Source of the DNA: Alphaproteobacteria bacterium
GTDB taxonomy: Bacteria; Pseudomonadota; Alphaproteobacteria; JAEULC01
Length of the DNA stretch: 27,019 nt
NCBI GenBank assembly: GCA_020851015.1
Contig: JADZDN010000084.1
Location: forward strand, 1-27,019
Direction of reading: 5' to 3'
Numbering within the stretch: the stretch's first letter is position 1; every line of letters starts with the position of its first letter. The translations under genes and the position numbers were made by a program. Below are positions 1 to 7,581 of this stretch, one piece after another. Under the pieces are notes generated by a model. That model saw only the letters and a program-made list of their open reading frames with translations. It was not told where the DNA came from and made no database searches.

Positions 1-794
1 GCCCAGATGTACAGGAAGATCAGCGACCAGAAATGCACGATCGACAGGCGGTAGGAATAGACCGGACGGTCGGCCTGCTTCGGCACGAAGTAGTACATCA
101 TGCCGAGGAAGCCCGCGGTCAGGAAGAAGCCGACCGCGTTGTGGCCGTACCACCACTGCGTCAACGCGTCCTGGACGCCGGCCCAGACTATATAGCTCTT
201 CGAGCCCGTGAGCGAGACCGGCACGGCCAGGTTGTTGACGATGTGCAGCATCGCGATGGTGATGATGAAGGCGCCGTAGAACCAGTTCGCCACGTAGATG
301 TGCGGTTCGCGCCGGATCGCCAGCGTGCCGAAGAAGACGACCGCATAGAGCACCCACACGATCGTCAGCCACAGGTCCACGTACCATTCCGGCTCGGCGT
401 ATTCCTTGGACTGCGTGACGCCCATCAGGTAGCCGGCGACCGCCATGAGCAGGAAAAGCTGGTAGCCCCAGAAGACCACCCAGCCGAGGTCTCCGCCGAA
501 CAGGCGCGCGCGGCAGGTCCGCTGCACGACGTAGAAAGAGGTCGCGATCAGCGCATTGCCGCCGAAGGCGAAGATCACGCCCGAGGTGTGGATCGGCCTG
601 ATTCGTCCGAACGAGAGCCAGGGCAGGTCGAAGTTGAGCGCCGGCCAGGCAAGCTGCGAGGCCGCCAGCAGCCCTGCCGCCATGCCGGCGAGGGACCACA
701 CCATGGCGGCGATCACGCCTGCCTTGACGATGTCCTCGTTGTAGTCGATCTGGGTCGAAGTGGCGGTAGATGCGGTCATGGCCTGTGCGCTCAC
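1..794 (-). CDS. ccoN: cbb3-type cytochrome c oxidase subunit I (CcoN), 3' part outside window
   Basis: This is the N-terminal 264 or so residues of the catalytic subunit of the high-affinity cbb3 haem-copper oxidase, an inner-membrane enzyme that reduces O2 at low oxygen tension. The reading frame stays open off the left edge. Visible family marks are the [19 protein letters not shown] helix with the low-spin haem His, the [10 protein letters not shown] segment that carries a CuB-ligand His, and the following [11 protein letters not shown] helix. I chose GTG at 794 because GGGGAA lies seven bases upstream; an in-frame ATG at 779 is the alternative. It is divergent from the TauE-like gene, with one FNR box (879-892) between them, as expected for an FNR/FixK-controlled cco operon. 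The family is about 490 residues, so roughly half is missing. Identity is very secure. Confidence 0.95.
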   Translation of the reverse strand, partial: MSAQAMTASTATSTQIDYNEDIVKAGVIAAMVWSLAGMAAGLLAASQLAWPALNFDLPWLSFGRIRPIHTSGVIFAFGGNALIATSFYVVQRTCRARLFGGDLGWVVFWGYQLFLLMAVAGYLMGVTQSKEYAEPEWYVDLWLTIVWVLYAVVFFGTLAIRREPHIYVANWFYGAFIITIAMLHIVNNLAVPVSLTGSKSYIVWAGVQDALTQWWYGHNAVGFFLTAGFLGMMYYFVPKQADRPVYSYRLSIVHFWSLIFLYIW

Positions 795-878
795 GTAATT
801 TCCCCGCTGCGTGCCGTGGACGGTGCAGTCGTCCTATGCATCGGCGTGTTGTATGAACCCTCGGGCAGGGGCCGTTCA

Positions 879-892
879 TTGACCTAAATCAA
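879..892. promoter_or_regulatory. FNR/FixK box between ccoN and the TauE-like gene
   Basis: The sequence TTGACCTAAATCAA matches the FNR/FixK consensus TTGAT-N4-ATCAA at nine of ten fixed bases. Its centre is 885.5. On the plus strand a TATATA at 917-922 lies about where the -10 of a class II promoter (box at -41.5) belongs. On the minus strand weak -10 candidates (CATACA at 855-850, TACAAC at 853-848) lie at nearly the same distance towards ccoN. The single box may therefore serve both genes. Confidence 0.85.
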
Positions 893-953
893 GCAGCCCG
901 GCGGCGGGCCGGGCGATATATATCGTGGAGGACCGGCAAGGACATACCAGCGC

Positions 954-1721
954 GTGTGGCAGGAACTTGCGACCCATTGCGGTGCGGCAATCGCCGCACA
1001 TGGCAGCCTGATGCTGGCCCTGTTCTCCGCGGGGCTGGCGGGCGGCGTTTCGCATTGCGCGGGCATGTGCGGACCGTTCGTGCTGGCGCAGGTGGGCGCG
1101 CGCGTCCTTCCCATGAAGACCCCGGCAGCATCGCCCAGCTACGGCGAACTGGCGCGGTTGCGCGGCGCCATGCTCGTTCCCTACCATCTGGGCCGCGCCA
1201 CCAGCTACGCCGCGCTGGGCGCGCTGGCGGCCTTGGTCGCTGGCGGCCTGGCCGCATTCGTGCAGCTGCCTTGGATCGCGGCCGGGCTGCTGCTGGCGAC
1301 CGCGGTCGTGTTTCTGGCGGCAGGCTTGCGCGGGGTCGTGCCCGGGCTTGCGGCGCTTCCCGGCATTGCGCGCGCCGGCGCGGTGCTGCGCGCGGGCGAA
1401 TCACTGGCGCGATTCACGCGGCCGCTATGGACCGCGCCGCTGGGCTGGCGCGGCTATGGGCTTGGCGTGGCGCTGGGCTTCAGTCCGTGCGGGCTGGTCT
1501 ATGGCGCGGTGGCCGCCGCCGGATCGACCGGCAGCCCGACGGCGGCCGCCCTCGGCATGCTGGCTTTCACGGCGGGCACGGCGCCCAGCCTGATCGCGGT
1601 CGGCTGGCTGGGTGCGCTCGCGGCGAATCGGTTCAAGGACCTTGCCCGCTATGTTGCGGTGCCGTTGATGCTGGTCAACGCGGCCGTGCTGGCCCATCTG
1701 GCCTGGCGTCTGGTCCAATAG
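954..1721 (+). CDS. TauE/SafE-family (UreH_2-like) membrane protein
   Basis: A 255-residue polytopic membrane protein. Near residues 33-41 it has the motif SHCAGMCGP, and near 173-185 GFSPCGLVYGA. These paired cysteine motifs mark the UreH_2/DsbD-like transmembrane family, often labelled sulfite exporter TauE/SafE and commonly found beside cbb3 oxidase genes. The Cys-containing helices suggest metal or thiol handling for oxidase maturation, but that is inference from neighbourhood. The start is GTG at 954, with AAGGA at 938-942. The gene is divergent from ccoN across an FNR box, and the predicted class II transcript would have a leader of about 27 bases. Whether it moves copper, reductant or something else cannot be told from sequence. 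Confidence 0.85.
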   Translation: MWQELATHCGAAIAAHGSLMLALFSAGLAGGVSHCAGMCGPFVLAQVGARVLPMKTPAASPSYGELARLRGAMLVPYHLGRATSYAALGALAALVAGGLAAFVQLPWIAAGLLLATAVVFLAAGLRGVVPGLAALPGIARAGAVLRAGESLARFTRPLWTAPLGWRGYGLGVALGFSPCGLVYGAVAAAGSTGSPTAAALGMLAFTAGTAPSLIAVGWLGALAANRFKDLARYVAVPLMLVNAAVLAHLAWRLVQ

Positions 1722-1740
1722 GCGCGCGGCGCATTGCCAA

Positions 1741-1754
1741 TTGATCTGGATCAA
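1741..1754 (+). promoter_or_regulatory. Consensus FNR box with class II promoter
   Basis: TTGATCTGGATCAA is a perfect TTGAT-N4-ATCAA palindrome, centre 1747.5. A TATGAT at 1777-1782 occupies exactly the -12 to -7 position if the box is at -41.5, giving a start site near 1789. This is textbook class II FNR geometry driving the gene at 1801 and probably fnrL and the radical SAM gene behind it. Confidence 0.92.
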
Positions 1755-1800
1755 CGAATAAACCGTTATGCGCGAATATGATTTTGGGCATGAGTCTTGA

Positions 1801-2355
1801 ATGGGATTTCCTGCATTGGTCGAAGAAGCATTGATTGCGCGTCTCCTGGACCGGTCGAAGATCGACCAGGCCTATCCGCTCGTGCGCAGCCTGGTGCCCG
1901 GCATTACGCTCAGCCGGTGGAACGCTTTCGTGCGCCCGCAGCTCATCGTGCATTCCTCCGCTTGGCCGCATGGCGTGATGACCATCCAGAACCACAAGGG
2001 CTACATCCTGGGCTTGTTCAGCTTCGAGGTGCGCGACGACCTTTATGAGAGCCGCACGCTGTGCGTCGACACCATCGTCGTGCCCAATATACCCGGCCGC
2101 GACCTGATCTGGTTCGCCATCGCCGACGCCACCGATCAGCTGGCAAAGATGAACGACTGCCGCGCGGTCCGCGCCGGCCTCAACGAGGAGCTGGGCGGCG
2201 ACGCCCAGGATCGGCTGTGGGTCGGGAGCTCGCTGCAACGCTCGGGCTACGTGCTCGAGGGCGTGCGGGCGTTCAAGCGGTTCGACGGTGATGCGCTGTC
2301 CGCCGTGCCCGGCCGGCCCGGCGGCGCCGACGGCCGCAGCCAGCGCCGCGCCTGA
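1801..2355 (+). CDS. Unknown protein, possible GNAT-fold acetyltransferase
   Basis: A 184-residue soluble protein with no family I can name. The middle (about residues 66-150) runs as a strand GYILGLFSFEV, a strand LCVDTIVVP, a loop PNIPGRD then a helix, a strand RAVRAGL, and a late SGYVLEGVRAFKRF. That order resembles a GNAT N-acetyltransferase, with PGRD where the acetyl-CoA loop would lie, but the glycine-rich Q/R-X-X-G-X-G/A signature is not clean. The last 20 residues are Ala/Gly/Arg-rich and look disordered. ATG 1801 is the first usable start and lies only about 12 bases after the predicted transcription start, so the leader is very short and has no strong ribosome site. It is first in a likely operon with fnrL (28-base gap). 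Confidence 0.8.
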   Translation: MGFPALVEEALIARLLDRSKIDQAYPLVRSLVPGITLSRWNAFVRPQLIVHSSAWPHGVMTIQNHKGYILGLFSFEVRDDLYESRTLCVDTIVVPNIPGRDLIWFAIADATDQLAKMNDCRAVRAGLNEELGGDAQDRLWVGSSLQRSGYVLEGVRAFKRFDGDALSAVPGRPGGADGRSQRRA

Positions 2356-2383
2356 TCCGCCGGACTGGAGAAGGGGTGATGGC

Positions 2384-3127
2384 GTGGCGCGCTTGACCAT
2401 CGCGGCGCAGGCCGAACGGCCGGTACAGACCGAGACGCTGCCCAGCGCCTGCGAAAATTGCGGCGTGCGCGACTTTTCCGCCTGTGCGCCGCTGAACGAC
2501 AGCGAGCTGTGCCGGCTCGGCGCGTTGATGACGACCCTCAACATCGAGCCGCACCAGCCGATCTTCAGCGAAGCCGATGCCGCCGACCACGTGTTCACGC
2601 TGACCGCCGGCGCGGTGAAGATCTACAAGCTTCTGCCCGACGGCCGGCGCCAAATCACGGGCTTCCTGTTCCCCGGCGACTTCCTGGGCCTGACCCACAA
2701 CGCGCTTTACGCCTACAGTGCCGAGGCGATGACGACAACGCGACTGTGCCGCTTCCCGCGCAAGAAGCTGGAGGCGCTGCTGGACGAACTGCCGAAGCTG
2801 GAGCAGCGGCTGCTTGGCATGGCGTCGCACGAGCTGGCGGCCGCGCAGGACCAGATGATGCTCCTGGGGCGCAAGTCGGCCAGGGAGCGCGTGGTGTCGT
2901 TCCTGCTGTTGCTGTCCAACGGCGCGGTGCGGCGCGGCCAGCCCGACAACCCGGTGGCCGTGCCGATGACCCGCAACGACATCGCGGATTTCCTCGGCCT
3001 CACGGTCGAGACGGTCAGCCGGACGATGACGCAGTTGAAAACGCAGAAGCTGATCGAGTTGCTGGACGAGAAGCAGGTCCGCTTGAACCGGATCGAAGCG
3101 CTGCGCGAGATCGCCGGCGGCTTCTAG
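2384..3127 (+). CDS. fnrL: FNR-type oxygen-sensing transcription regulator (FnrL)
   Basis: A Crp/Fnr-family regulator of 247 residues. From the chosen start the cysteines fall at 23, 26 and 34 (C-X2-C-X7-C), and a fourth lies at 122 (TTTRLCRF), the ligand set expected for an oxygen-labile [4Fe-4S] cluster. A cyclic-nucleotide-binding-like beta roll fills about residues 45-150, then a long dimer helix, then a winged helix. Its recognition helix carries E209, S212 and R213 (ETVSR), the residues that read TTGAT half-sites in E. coli FNR, with the same numbering. GTG 2384 is preferred over the upstream ATG 2288, which overlaps the previous gene, because GGAGAAGGGG lies just before it and the numbering then matches FNR. 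It probably activates the eight boxes in this window and, through 1741-1754, itself. Confidence 0.93.
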   Translation: MARLTIAAQAERPVQTETLPSACENCGVRDFSACAPLNDSELCRLGALMTTLNIEPHQPIFSEADAADHVFTLTAGAVKIYKLLPDGRRQITGFLFPGDFLGLTHNALYAYSAEAMTTTRLCRFPRKKLEALLDELPKLEQRLLGMASHELAAAQDQMMLLGRKSARERVVSFLLLLSNGAVRRGQPDNPVAVPMTRNDIADFLGLTVETVSRTMTQLKTQKLIELLDEKQVRLNRIEALREIAGGF

Positions 3128-3163
3128 GAGCCGGCACGGCGGTCGGAGAGGGACGGGACAGCG

Positions 3164-4282
3164 ATGGATTGCGGAGACGCGCTGCGCCGGCTTCCGGCGC
3201 CCGAGCCGGCGGCCGGTATCGCCGCCTACGAGCGCGAGCGCGAACTGGCGCTGGCGCGCTCGCCGGCGTGCCGGGCGAACTACGAGCGTTATTTGGCGGG
3301 GCGCCGGCGCGCGGCGGCGGTCGACTACCTGCCGATCAAGCTCGACATCGAAAACACCAGCCGCTGCAACGTCCGCTGCACGATGTGCGTCGTCAGCTCG
3401 TGGGCCAAGGGGAAACGGGCGGACGACCTGCCGCTGGCGGCCTTCAAGCGTCTGATCGACGAGCAGGTGGGGCTGCTGGAGATCAAGCTGCAGGGCATCG
3501 GCGAGCCGACGCTGCAGCGCGACGACTATTTCGCGATGATCCGCTACGCGCGGCAGAAGCACATCTGGGTGCGCACGACCACCAATGGCTCGTTGCTGCA
3601 TCTCAACGACAATGCCCGCAAGCTGATCGAGTCCGACGTCAACGAGCTGCAGATCTCGATCGACGGGGCGTCGCGCGCGGTCTACGAGGCGATCCGGCGC
3701 GGCGGAGTCTTCGACCGCGTCATGAAGAACGTCCGCGCCGTCAACGACTGCCAGCGCCGGGCCGGCGTCGAGCGCACCAAGATGTGGACGGTGGTCCAGA
3801 AGGGCAACATCCACGAACTGGAGGCGCTGGTCGACCTGGCGGCGGAATTGGGTTTCACCAACCAGGTGTTTTCGCTGGAGCTGTCGGACTGGGGCATCGC
3901 GGAGTGGCACGACCGCAACGCGGCCGCGGCCGTCGAGGCGGAGCTCGAGATCAGCCGCCTGGCGGCGCTGGTCGAACGCGGCGAGCGCCTGGGCGTGCGG
4001 GTGCGTTTCTGGAACGTCACCCAGAAATACGGCTTCGATTCACCGGATAGCTTGTGCCCGTGGCCGTTCGAGCGCGCCTATGTCTCCTCCGACCTGCGCG
4101 TCGTGCCCTGCTGCTTCATCGGCAACCCCGACGTCGCGGAGATCGGCTCGGGGCTTGGCGGCGGCGCCGGTTTCGAGGGGGTGTGGAAGGGCGACGAGTT
4201 CCGTAGGTTCCGGCAGGCGCACCTGGATGGCACGCCGCCGGACTATTGCCGGAACTGCTATCGCAGCGGCGCGGCTTCCTGA
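3164..4282 (+). CDS. Radical SAM/SPASM-domain protein
   Basis: A 372-residue radical S-adenosylmethionine enzyme. The cluster motif CNVRCTMC (C68, C72, C75) follows a strand KLDIENTSR, and a GIGEPTL segment after it resembles the SAM-binding GGE motif. The C-terminal third has a SPASM-like cysteine set (LCPWPF, VVPCCFIG, then CRNC near the end) expected to hold auxiliary Fe-S clusters. SPASM proteins mature peptides, cofactors or enzymes. No precursor-peptide gene is evident nearby, so the substrate is unknown. It starts 36 bases after fnrL and probably shares its transcript, consistent with an oxygen-sensitive enzyme made at low oxygen. It converges on the CBS-BON gene with a 23-base gap. 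The N-terminal 55 residues are Arg/Ala-rich and not recognised. Confidence 0.88.
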   Translation: MDCGDALRRLPAPEPAAGIAAYERERELALARSPACRANYERYLAGRRRAAAVDYLPIKLDIENTSRCNVRCTMCVVSSWAKGKRADDLPLAAFKRLIDEQVGLLEIKLQGIGEPTLQRDDYFAMIRYARQKHIWVRTTTNGSLLHLNDNARKLIESDVNELQISIDGASRAVYEAIRRGGVFDRVMKNVRAVNDCQRRAGVERTKMWTVVQKGNIHELEALVDLAAELGFTNQVFSLELSDWGIAEWHDRNAAAAVEAELEISRLAALVERGERLGVRVRFWNVTQKYGFDSPDSLCPWPFERAYVSSDLRVVPCCFIGNPDVAEIGSGLGGGAGFEGVWKGDEFRRFRQAHLDGTPPDYCRNCYRSGAAS

Positions 4283-4305
4283 TCCTGCCTCCGCCGCGCC
4301 GTCGC

Positions 4306-5001
4306 TCAGACCAGGATGGCCGGCGGCACGTAATAGACCATGTGGTCCTGCAGCCCGCGCACGCCGGCAATCCGCTCGACCAGGACGTGGATCGCGCTGC
4401 GCTCGCCGGCGGTGAACACCGTGCCCCACAGATGCACGACGCCGTTATGCACCACCACGTTGGCGGTGCTGCCCGGGGCCCAGCGCTGCTTGCGCAGCTC
4501 GGCCATCACCCTGGCCCGGATCGCGGCGTCGTCGGGCGTGGAGTCCGGCACCACCAGCCGCGGCAGGCTGGCGATGGCCTGGACCAGATTCGCGCGGCTG
4601 ACGATGCCGACGACGGAAGACCCCCGCATGACCGGGACGCGCTTGATGTGCTTGGTCTCGAGGATCTCGGCGATCTCCGACAGCGAGGCGGATTCGACGA
4701 CCGTCACCGCGCCGGGGGTCATCACGTCGCGCACGTGCAGGCCGAATGCCTTGACGTATTCCTTGGCGCGGGTCTCGTAGCCGGTCACGAACTCCAGCCA
4801 CCAGGACCGCTTCTTCTCGGTATGGGTCTCCTCGCGGTGCAGCAGGTCGCCTTCGCTCACCATGCCGACGAGCTTGCCGTTCGTCTCGACGACCGGCAGC
4901 GCGCTGACGCGGTGCTTGACCATGAGCTCGGCCGCGTGCTGGACCGTGTCGGCGGGAGCGACCGAGACGACGGCGGCTGTCATGATGTCGGAAGCCTTCA
5001 T
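4306..5001 (-). CDS. CBS-pair and BON-domain protein
   Basis: A 231-residue soluble protein. Two CBS domains (about residues 1-60 and 95-150; KASDIMTAAVVSVAPADTV and VRDVMTPGAVTVVESASL) form a likely nucleotide-sensing Bateman module. A C-terminal BON domain (about 165-225; NVVVHNGVVHLWGTV) follows. Proteins of this architecture are common in alphaproteobacterial stress and microaerobic gene sets; the ligand is not known. ATG 5001 is chosen over the longer frame to 5097 because AGGAG precedes it and the CBS domain begins right at MKASDIM. The longer form would translate through the FNR box at 5084-5097. Its position downstream of that box suggests induction at low oxygen. Confidence 0.9.
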   Translation of the reverse strand: MKASDIMTAAVVSVAPADTVQHAAELMVKHRVSALPVVETNGKLVGMVSEGDLLHREETHTEKKRSWWLEFVTGYETRAKEYVKAFGLHVRDVMTPGAVTVVESASLSEIAEILETKHIKRVPVMRGSSVVGIVSRANLVQAIASLPRLVVPDSTPDDAAIRARVMAELRKQRWAPGSTANVVVHNGVVHLWGTVFTAGERSAIHVLVERIAGVRGLQDHMVYYVPPAILV

Positions 5002-5083
5002 TGGCGGAACTCCTGCAAAGCGATCCGCTGGGACCGGATTGATGACGTTGTCGAGAACGTTAGAGGCTGGAAGGGGGCCTGCA

Positions 5084-5097
5084 TTGAGCCAGATCAA
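5084..5097 (-). promoter_or_regulatory. FNR/FixK box upstream of the CBS-BON gene
   Basis: TTGAGCCAGATCAA has one off-consensus base in the left half. On the minus strand TCTAAC at 5064-5059 is the best -10, which would put the box centre near -38.5, slightly short of the ideal -41.5. On the plus strand a class II start would fall inside the chaB start codon, so the site more likely serves the CBS-BON gene. Confidence 0.75.
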
Positions 5098-5129
5098 GCA
5101 CTACCGGGCTGGGCGGGACTGAAAAATCC

Positions 5130-5339
5130 ATGCCTTACCGGGATCGCGACGACCTGCCCGCGACGCTGCGACAGCGCCTGCCGCCGCATGCACAGGACAT
5201 CTACTGCCAGGCGTTCAACCACGCCTGGGTCGCCTATGGCGACCGCCCGGACCGCGAGGCGATCGCGCACCGCGTGGCCTGGGCGGCGGTCAAGCGCGGC
5301 TATCGCCGGGAGGGCGAGGTCTGGGTGCCGCGGGATTGA
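5130..5339 (+). CDS. chaB: ChaB family protein
   Basis: A 69-residue protein matching the ChaB family almost end to end: MPY at the start, LP near residue 9, LPPHAQDIYCQAFNHAW in the middle and the conserved HRVAWAAVKRGY near the end. ChaB is named for a gene beside the E. coli cation antiporter chaA, but its molecular role is not settled. Here there is no ChaA neighbour. ATG 5130 is the only good start; the ribosome site is weak. It is divergent from the CBS-BON gene, and the gene behind it on the other strand ends six bases after its stop. How it is transcribed is unclear, since the FNR box at 5084-5097 is too close to act as a class II activator site. Confidence 0.92.
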   Translation: MPYRDRDDLPATLRQRLPPHAQDIYCQAFNHAWVAYGDRPDREAIAHRVAWAAVKRGYRREGEVWVPRD

Positions 5340-5345
5340 GCCTGG

Positions 5346-6449
5346 TCACCGCAGCCGCCGGAACATCAGGGCCGCCGCGGCCAGGGTGACCGCGGCGATC
5401 GGCAGGAGGGGCCAGAGCTGCTGGAGCGCGAGGGCGGGCGGCAGATCCTGCAGGAACAGGCCGCGCAGCACGGCCATCGCGTAGCGGACCGGGTTGACGT
5501 AGGTCAGCCATTGCACCGCGTCGGGCATGTTGGCGATCGGCGTCGCGAAGCCGGAAAGGATCACGGCTGGCACCAGCGCCAGCATGGCGCCCAGCATCGC
5601 CTGCTGCTGGGTCTGCGACACCGCCGATATCATCAGCCCGATGCCGATCACCGCCATGACGAAGAGCACCAGCGCCAGATAGAACAGGGCCAGGCTGCCG
5701 CGGAACGGCACGCCGAACCACAGCATCGCCGCGGCCAGAATGACCGATGCCTCGATGAGCCCGATCAGCAGCGCGGGCAGCGCCTTGCCGAGCAGGATCT
5801 CGAACGGGCGGAGCGGCGTGACGAGAAGCTGGTCGAACGTGCCAAGCTCGCGCTCGCGCGCGACCGACAGGCAGGTGACCAGCACCGCGGCGATCAGGGT
5901 CAGGGTTGCCACCAGCCCGGGCAGGATGAACCACTGGCTTTCCAGCACGGGATTGAACCACGCCCGCTCGACCAGGGTGGCGCGCTGCGTGCGTCCGCTC
6001 GCGGCGGCCAGCTCGGCGCTGAAGCCGTCGGCGATGGCGTTGACGTAGCCCAGCACGGCCTGCGCCGTGTTCGAATGTCGCCCGTCCAGCAGCACTTGCA
6101 CTGGGGCGGCACGGCCCGCCTTGATGTCGGCCGTGAAGGTCTGGCCGATATGCAGCACCATCGCCACGCGCTGACGGTCCAGCAGGTCGCGCGCCGCCGC
6201 GGCCGCGTCGACCGTGGCCGCCAGGCGGAAGCCGGGCGAGCCGGCGAAGCGGGCGGCGAATTCGCGCGCCATCTGGCCGCGGTCCTCGTCCCAGAGCGCG
6301 TAGCGGACGCGATCGACGTTGTAGGTGGCGGCATAGGCGAACAGCGCGAGCTGGATGATCGGCGGAACGATCAGCACGAGGCGCGAGCGGCGGTCGCGCC
6401 AGATCGCCAGCAATTCCTTCAGCACCAGCGCCGCGATCCGCGCCCACAT
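5346..6449 (-). CDS. ybhR: ABC-2 type exporter permease (YbhR-like)
   Basis: A 367-residue inner-membrane permease: one N-terminal membrane segment after KELLAIWRDRRSRLVLIV, a large periplasmic domain (about residues 45-170), then five hydrophobic segments with the ABC-2 signature SVARERELGTFDQLLVTPLRP between the first two. The start ATG at 6449 lies four bases after the stop of the preceding permease, so the two are cotranscribed. The size and order (membrane-fusion protein, double ATPase, permease, permease) match E. coli YbhG-F-S-R (about 332, 578, 377 and 368 residues). E. coli YbhFSR has been linked to drug and Na+/Li+ export. The substrate here is unknown. The symbol is given by architecture, not by proven orthology. 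Confidence 0.88.
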   Translation of the reverse strand: MWARIAALVLKELLAIWRDRRSRLVLIVPPIIQLALFAYAATYNVDRVRYALWDEDRGQMAREFAARFAGSPGFRLAATVDAAAAARDLLDRQRVAMVLHIGQTFTADIKAGRAAPVQVLLDGRHSNTAQAVLGYVNAIADGFSAELAAASGRTQRATLVERAWFNPVLESQWFILPGLVATLTLIAAVLVTCLSVARERELGTFDQLLVTPLRPFEILLGKALPALLIGLIEASVILAAAMLWFGVPFRGSLALFYLALVLFVMAVIGIGLMISAVSQTQQQAMLGAMLALVPAVILSGFATPIANMPDAVQWLTYVNPVRYAMAVLRGLFLQDLPPALALQQLWPLLPIAAVTLAAAALMFRRLR

Positions 6450-6453
6450 CGCG

Positions 6454-7581
6454 CTAGTCCAGCCGCCGGCGCGTGCGCAGCCCGGTGAGCGTCAAGAACA
6501 GCACCGCGAAGCCGGCCATGCCCGCCATGTTGGGCAGCAGTACGCCCCACACGTCGCCCGCCAGGAACAGCGTCTGCAGGCAGGCGACGAAATAGCGGGC
6601 GGGAATCACCTGGGTCACCCACTGCACGACGGTCGGCATCGAGTCGATGTCGAAGATGAAGCCCGACAGCATGAAGGCGGGCATGTAGGAAGCGACGATC
6701 GCGATCTGGCCGGCGACGAACTGGTTGCGCGCGGCGGTCGAGATCAGCAGCCCCAGCCCGAGCGCGCCGAGGAGGAACAGCGAGGTCGCCAGCAGCAGCG
6801 CGCCGATGGAACCGCGCAAGGGGACATGGAACAGGAACAGCCCCATCAGCACCGAGACCGCCATGCCGCCCAGGCCCAGCACGAAATAGACCGCCATGCG
6901 GCTCAAGGTCAGCTCGGCCATGCTGGCCGGCGTCACCATCATCGCCTCCATCGTGCCCCGCTCCCATTCGCGCGCCACCACCAGCGCCGTCAGCATGGCG
7001 CCGATCAGCGTCATGACGATGGCGATCACGCCAGGCACCAGGAAGTTGGTGCTGCGCAGTTCCGGGTTGAACCAGACGCGCGGCTCGATCACGACGCCGG
7101 CATCGCCCGTCTCGCCGCGCCGGCGCAGGTCCTGCTGCAGCCAGGTCGCCGCCGCACCGCGGGCATAGGCGCCGACGAAGCGCGCGGTGTTGGCGTCGGT
7201 GCCGTTGACGATCACCTGGGCCTGGGCGGCGCCGCCGCCGCGCCAGGAGCGCGTGGCATCGCCCCGCAGCACCACGATGCCGTCGACCTCGCCGGCGGTG
7301 AGCGCGGCTTCGGCCGCGTGCACGTCGGTCATCGCCACCGGCCGGATATAGGGCGAATTGGCGAAGGATTCGAACAGGCTGCGCGTGTCCCCGGTGATGT
7401 TCTCCATCACCACCACGACGGGCAGGTGGCGCACGTCCAGCGACACGCCATAGCCGAACAGCAGGAGCAATATCAGCGGCATCACGAAGGCGATGGCGAT
7501 GCTGGACGGGTCGCGCACGACCTGCAGCGTCTCCTTGCGCATCAAGGCCGCGACGCGCCGCGCGGCGGCCCGCGCCGTCAT
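6454..7581 (-). CDS. ybhS: ABC-2 type exporter permease (YbhS-like)
   Basis: A 375-residue permease with the same plan as its neighbour: an N-terminal RKETLQVVRDPSSIAIAFVM segment leading into the first membrane span, a periplasmic domain to about residue 180, then five further spans containing VVAREWERGTMEAMMVTP. ATG 7581 overlaps the ATPase stop in an ATGA, indicating translational coupling. The two permeases are paralogues and presumably form a heterodimeric channel. A much longer frame upstream is simply the ATPase gene read out of phase. Confidence 0.9.
   Translation of the reverse strand: MTARAAARRVAALMRKETLQVVRDPSSIAIAFVMPLILLLLFGYGVSLDVRHLPVVVVMENITGDTRSLFESFANSPYIRPVAMTDVHAAEAALTAGEVDGIVVLRGDATRSWRGGGAAQAQVIVNGTDANTARFVGAYARGAAATWLQQDLRRRGETGDAGVVIEPRVWFNPELRSTNFLVPGVIAIVMTLIGAMLTALVVAREWERGTMEAMMVTPASMAELTLSRMAVYFVLGLGGMAVSVLMGLFLFHVPLRGSIGALLLATSLFLLGALGLGLLISTAARNQFVAGQIAIVASYMPAFMLSGFIFDIDSMPTVVQWVTQVIPARYFVACLQTLFLAGDVWGVLLPNMAGMAGFAVLFLTLTGLRTRRRLD

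Noticed and set aside
2273..3910. A 545-codon open frame on the minus strand
   Set aside because: It lies opposite fnrL and the radical SAM gene, whose motifs are unmistakable; its own translation is low-complexity Arg/Gln/His.
4306..5097. Longer 263-residue start for the CBS-BON protein
   Set aside because: It would begin inside the FNR box and add 32 residues with no family similarity, and a good ribosome site precedes the ATG at 5001.
5084..5132. FNR box as activator of chaB
   Set aside because: A class II start would fall at about 5132, inside the chaB start codon; the CBS-BON gene on the other strand fits better.
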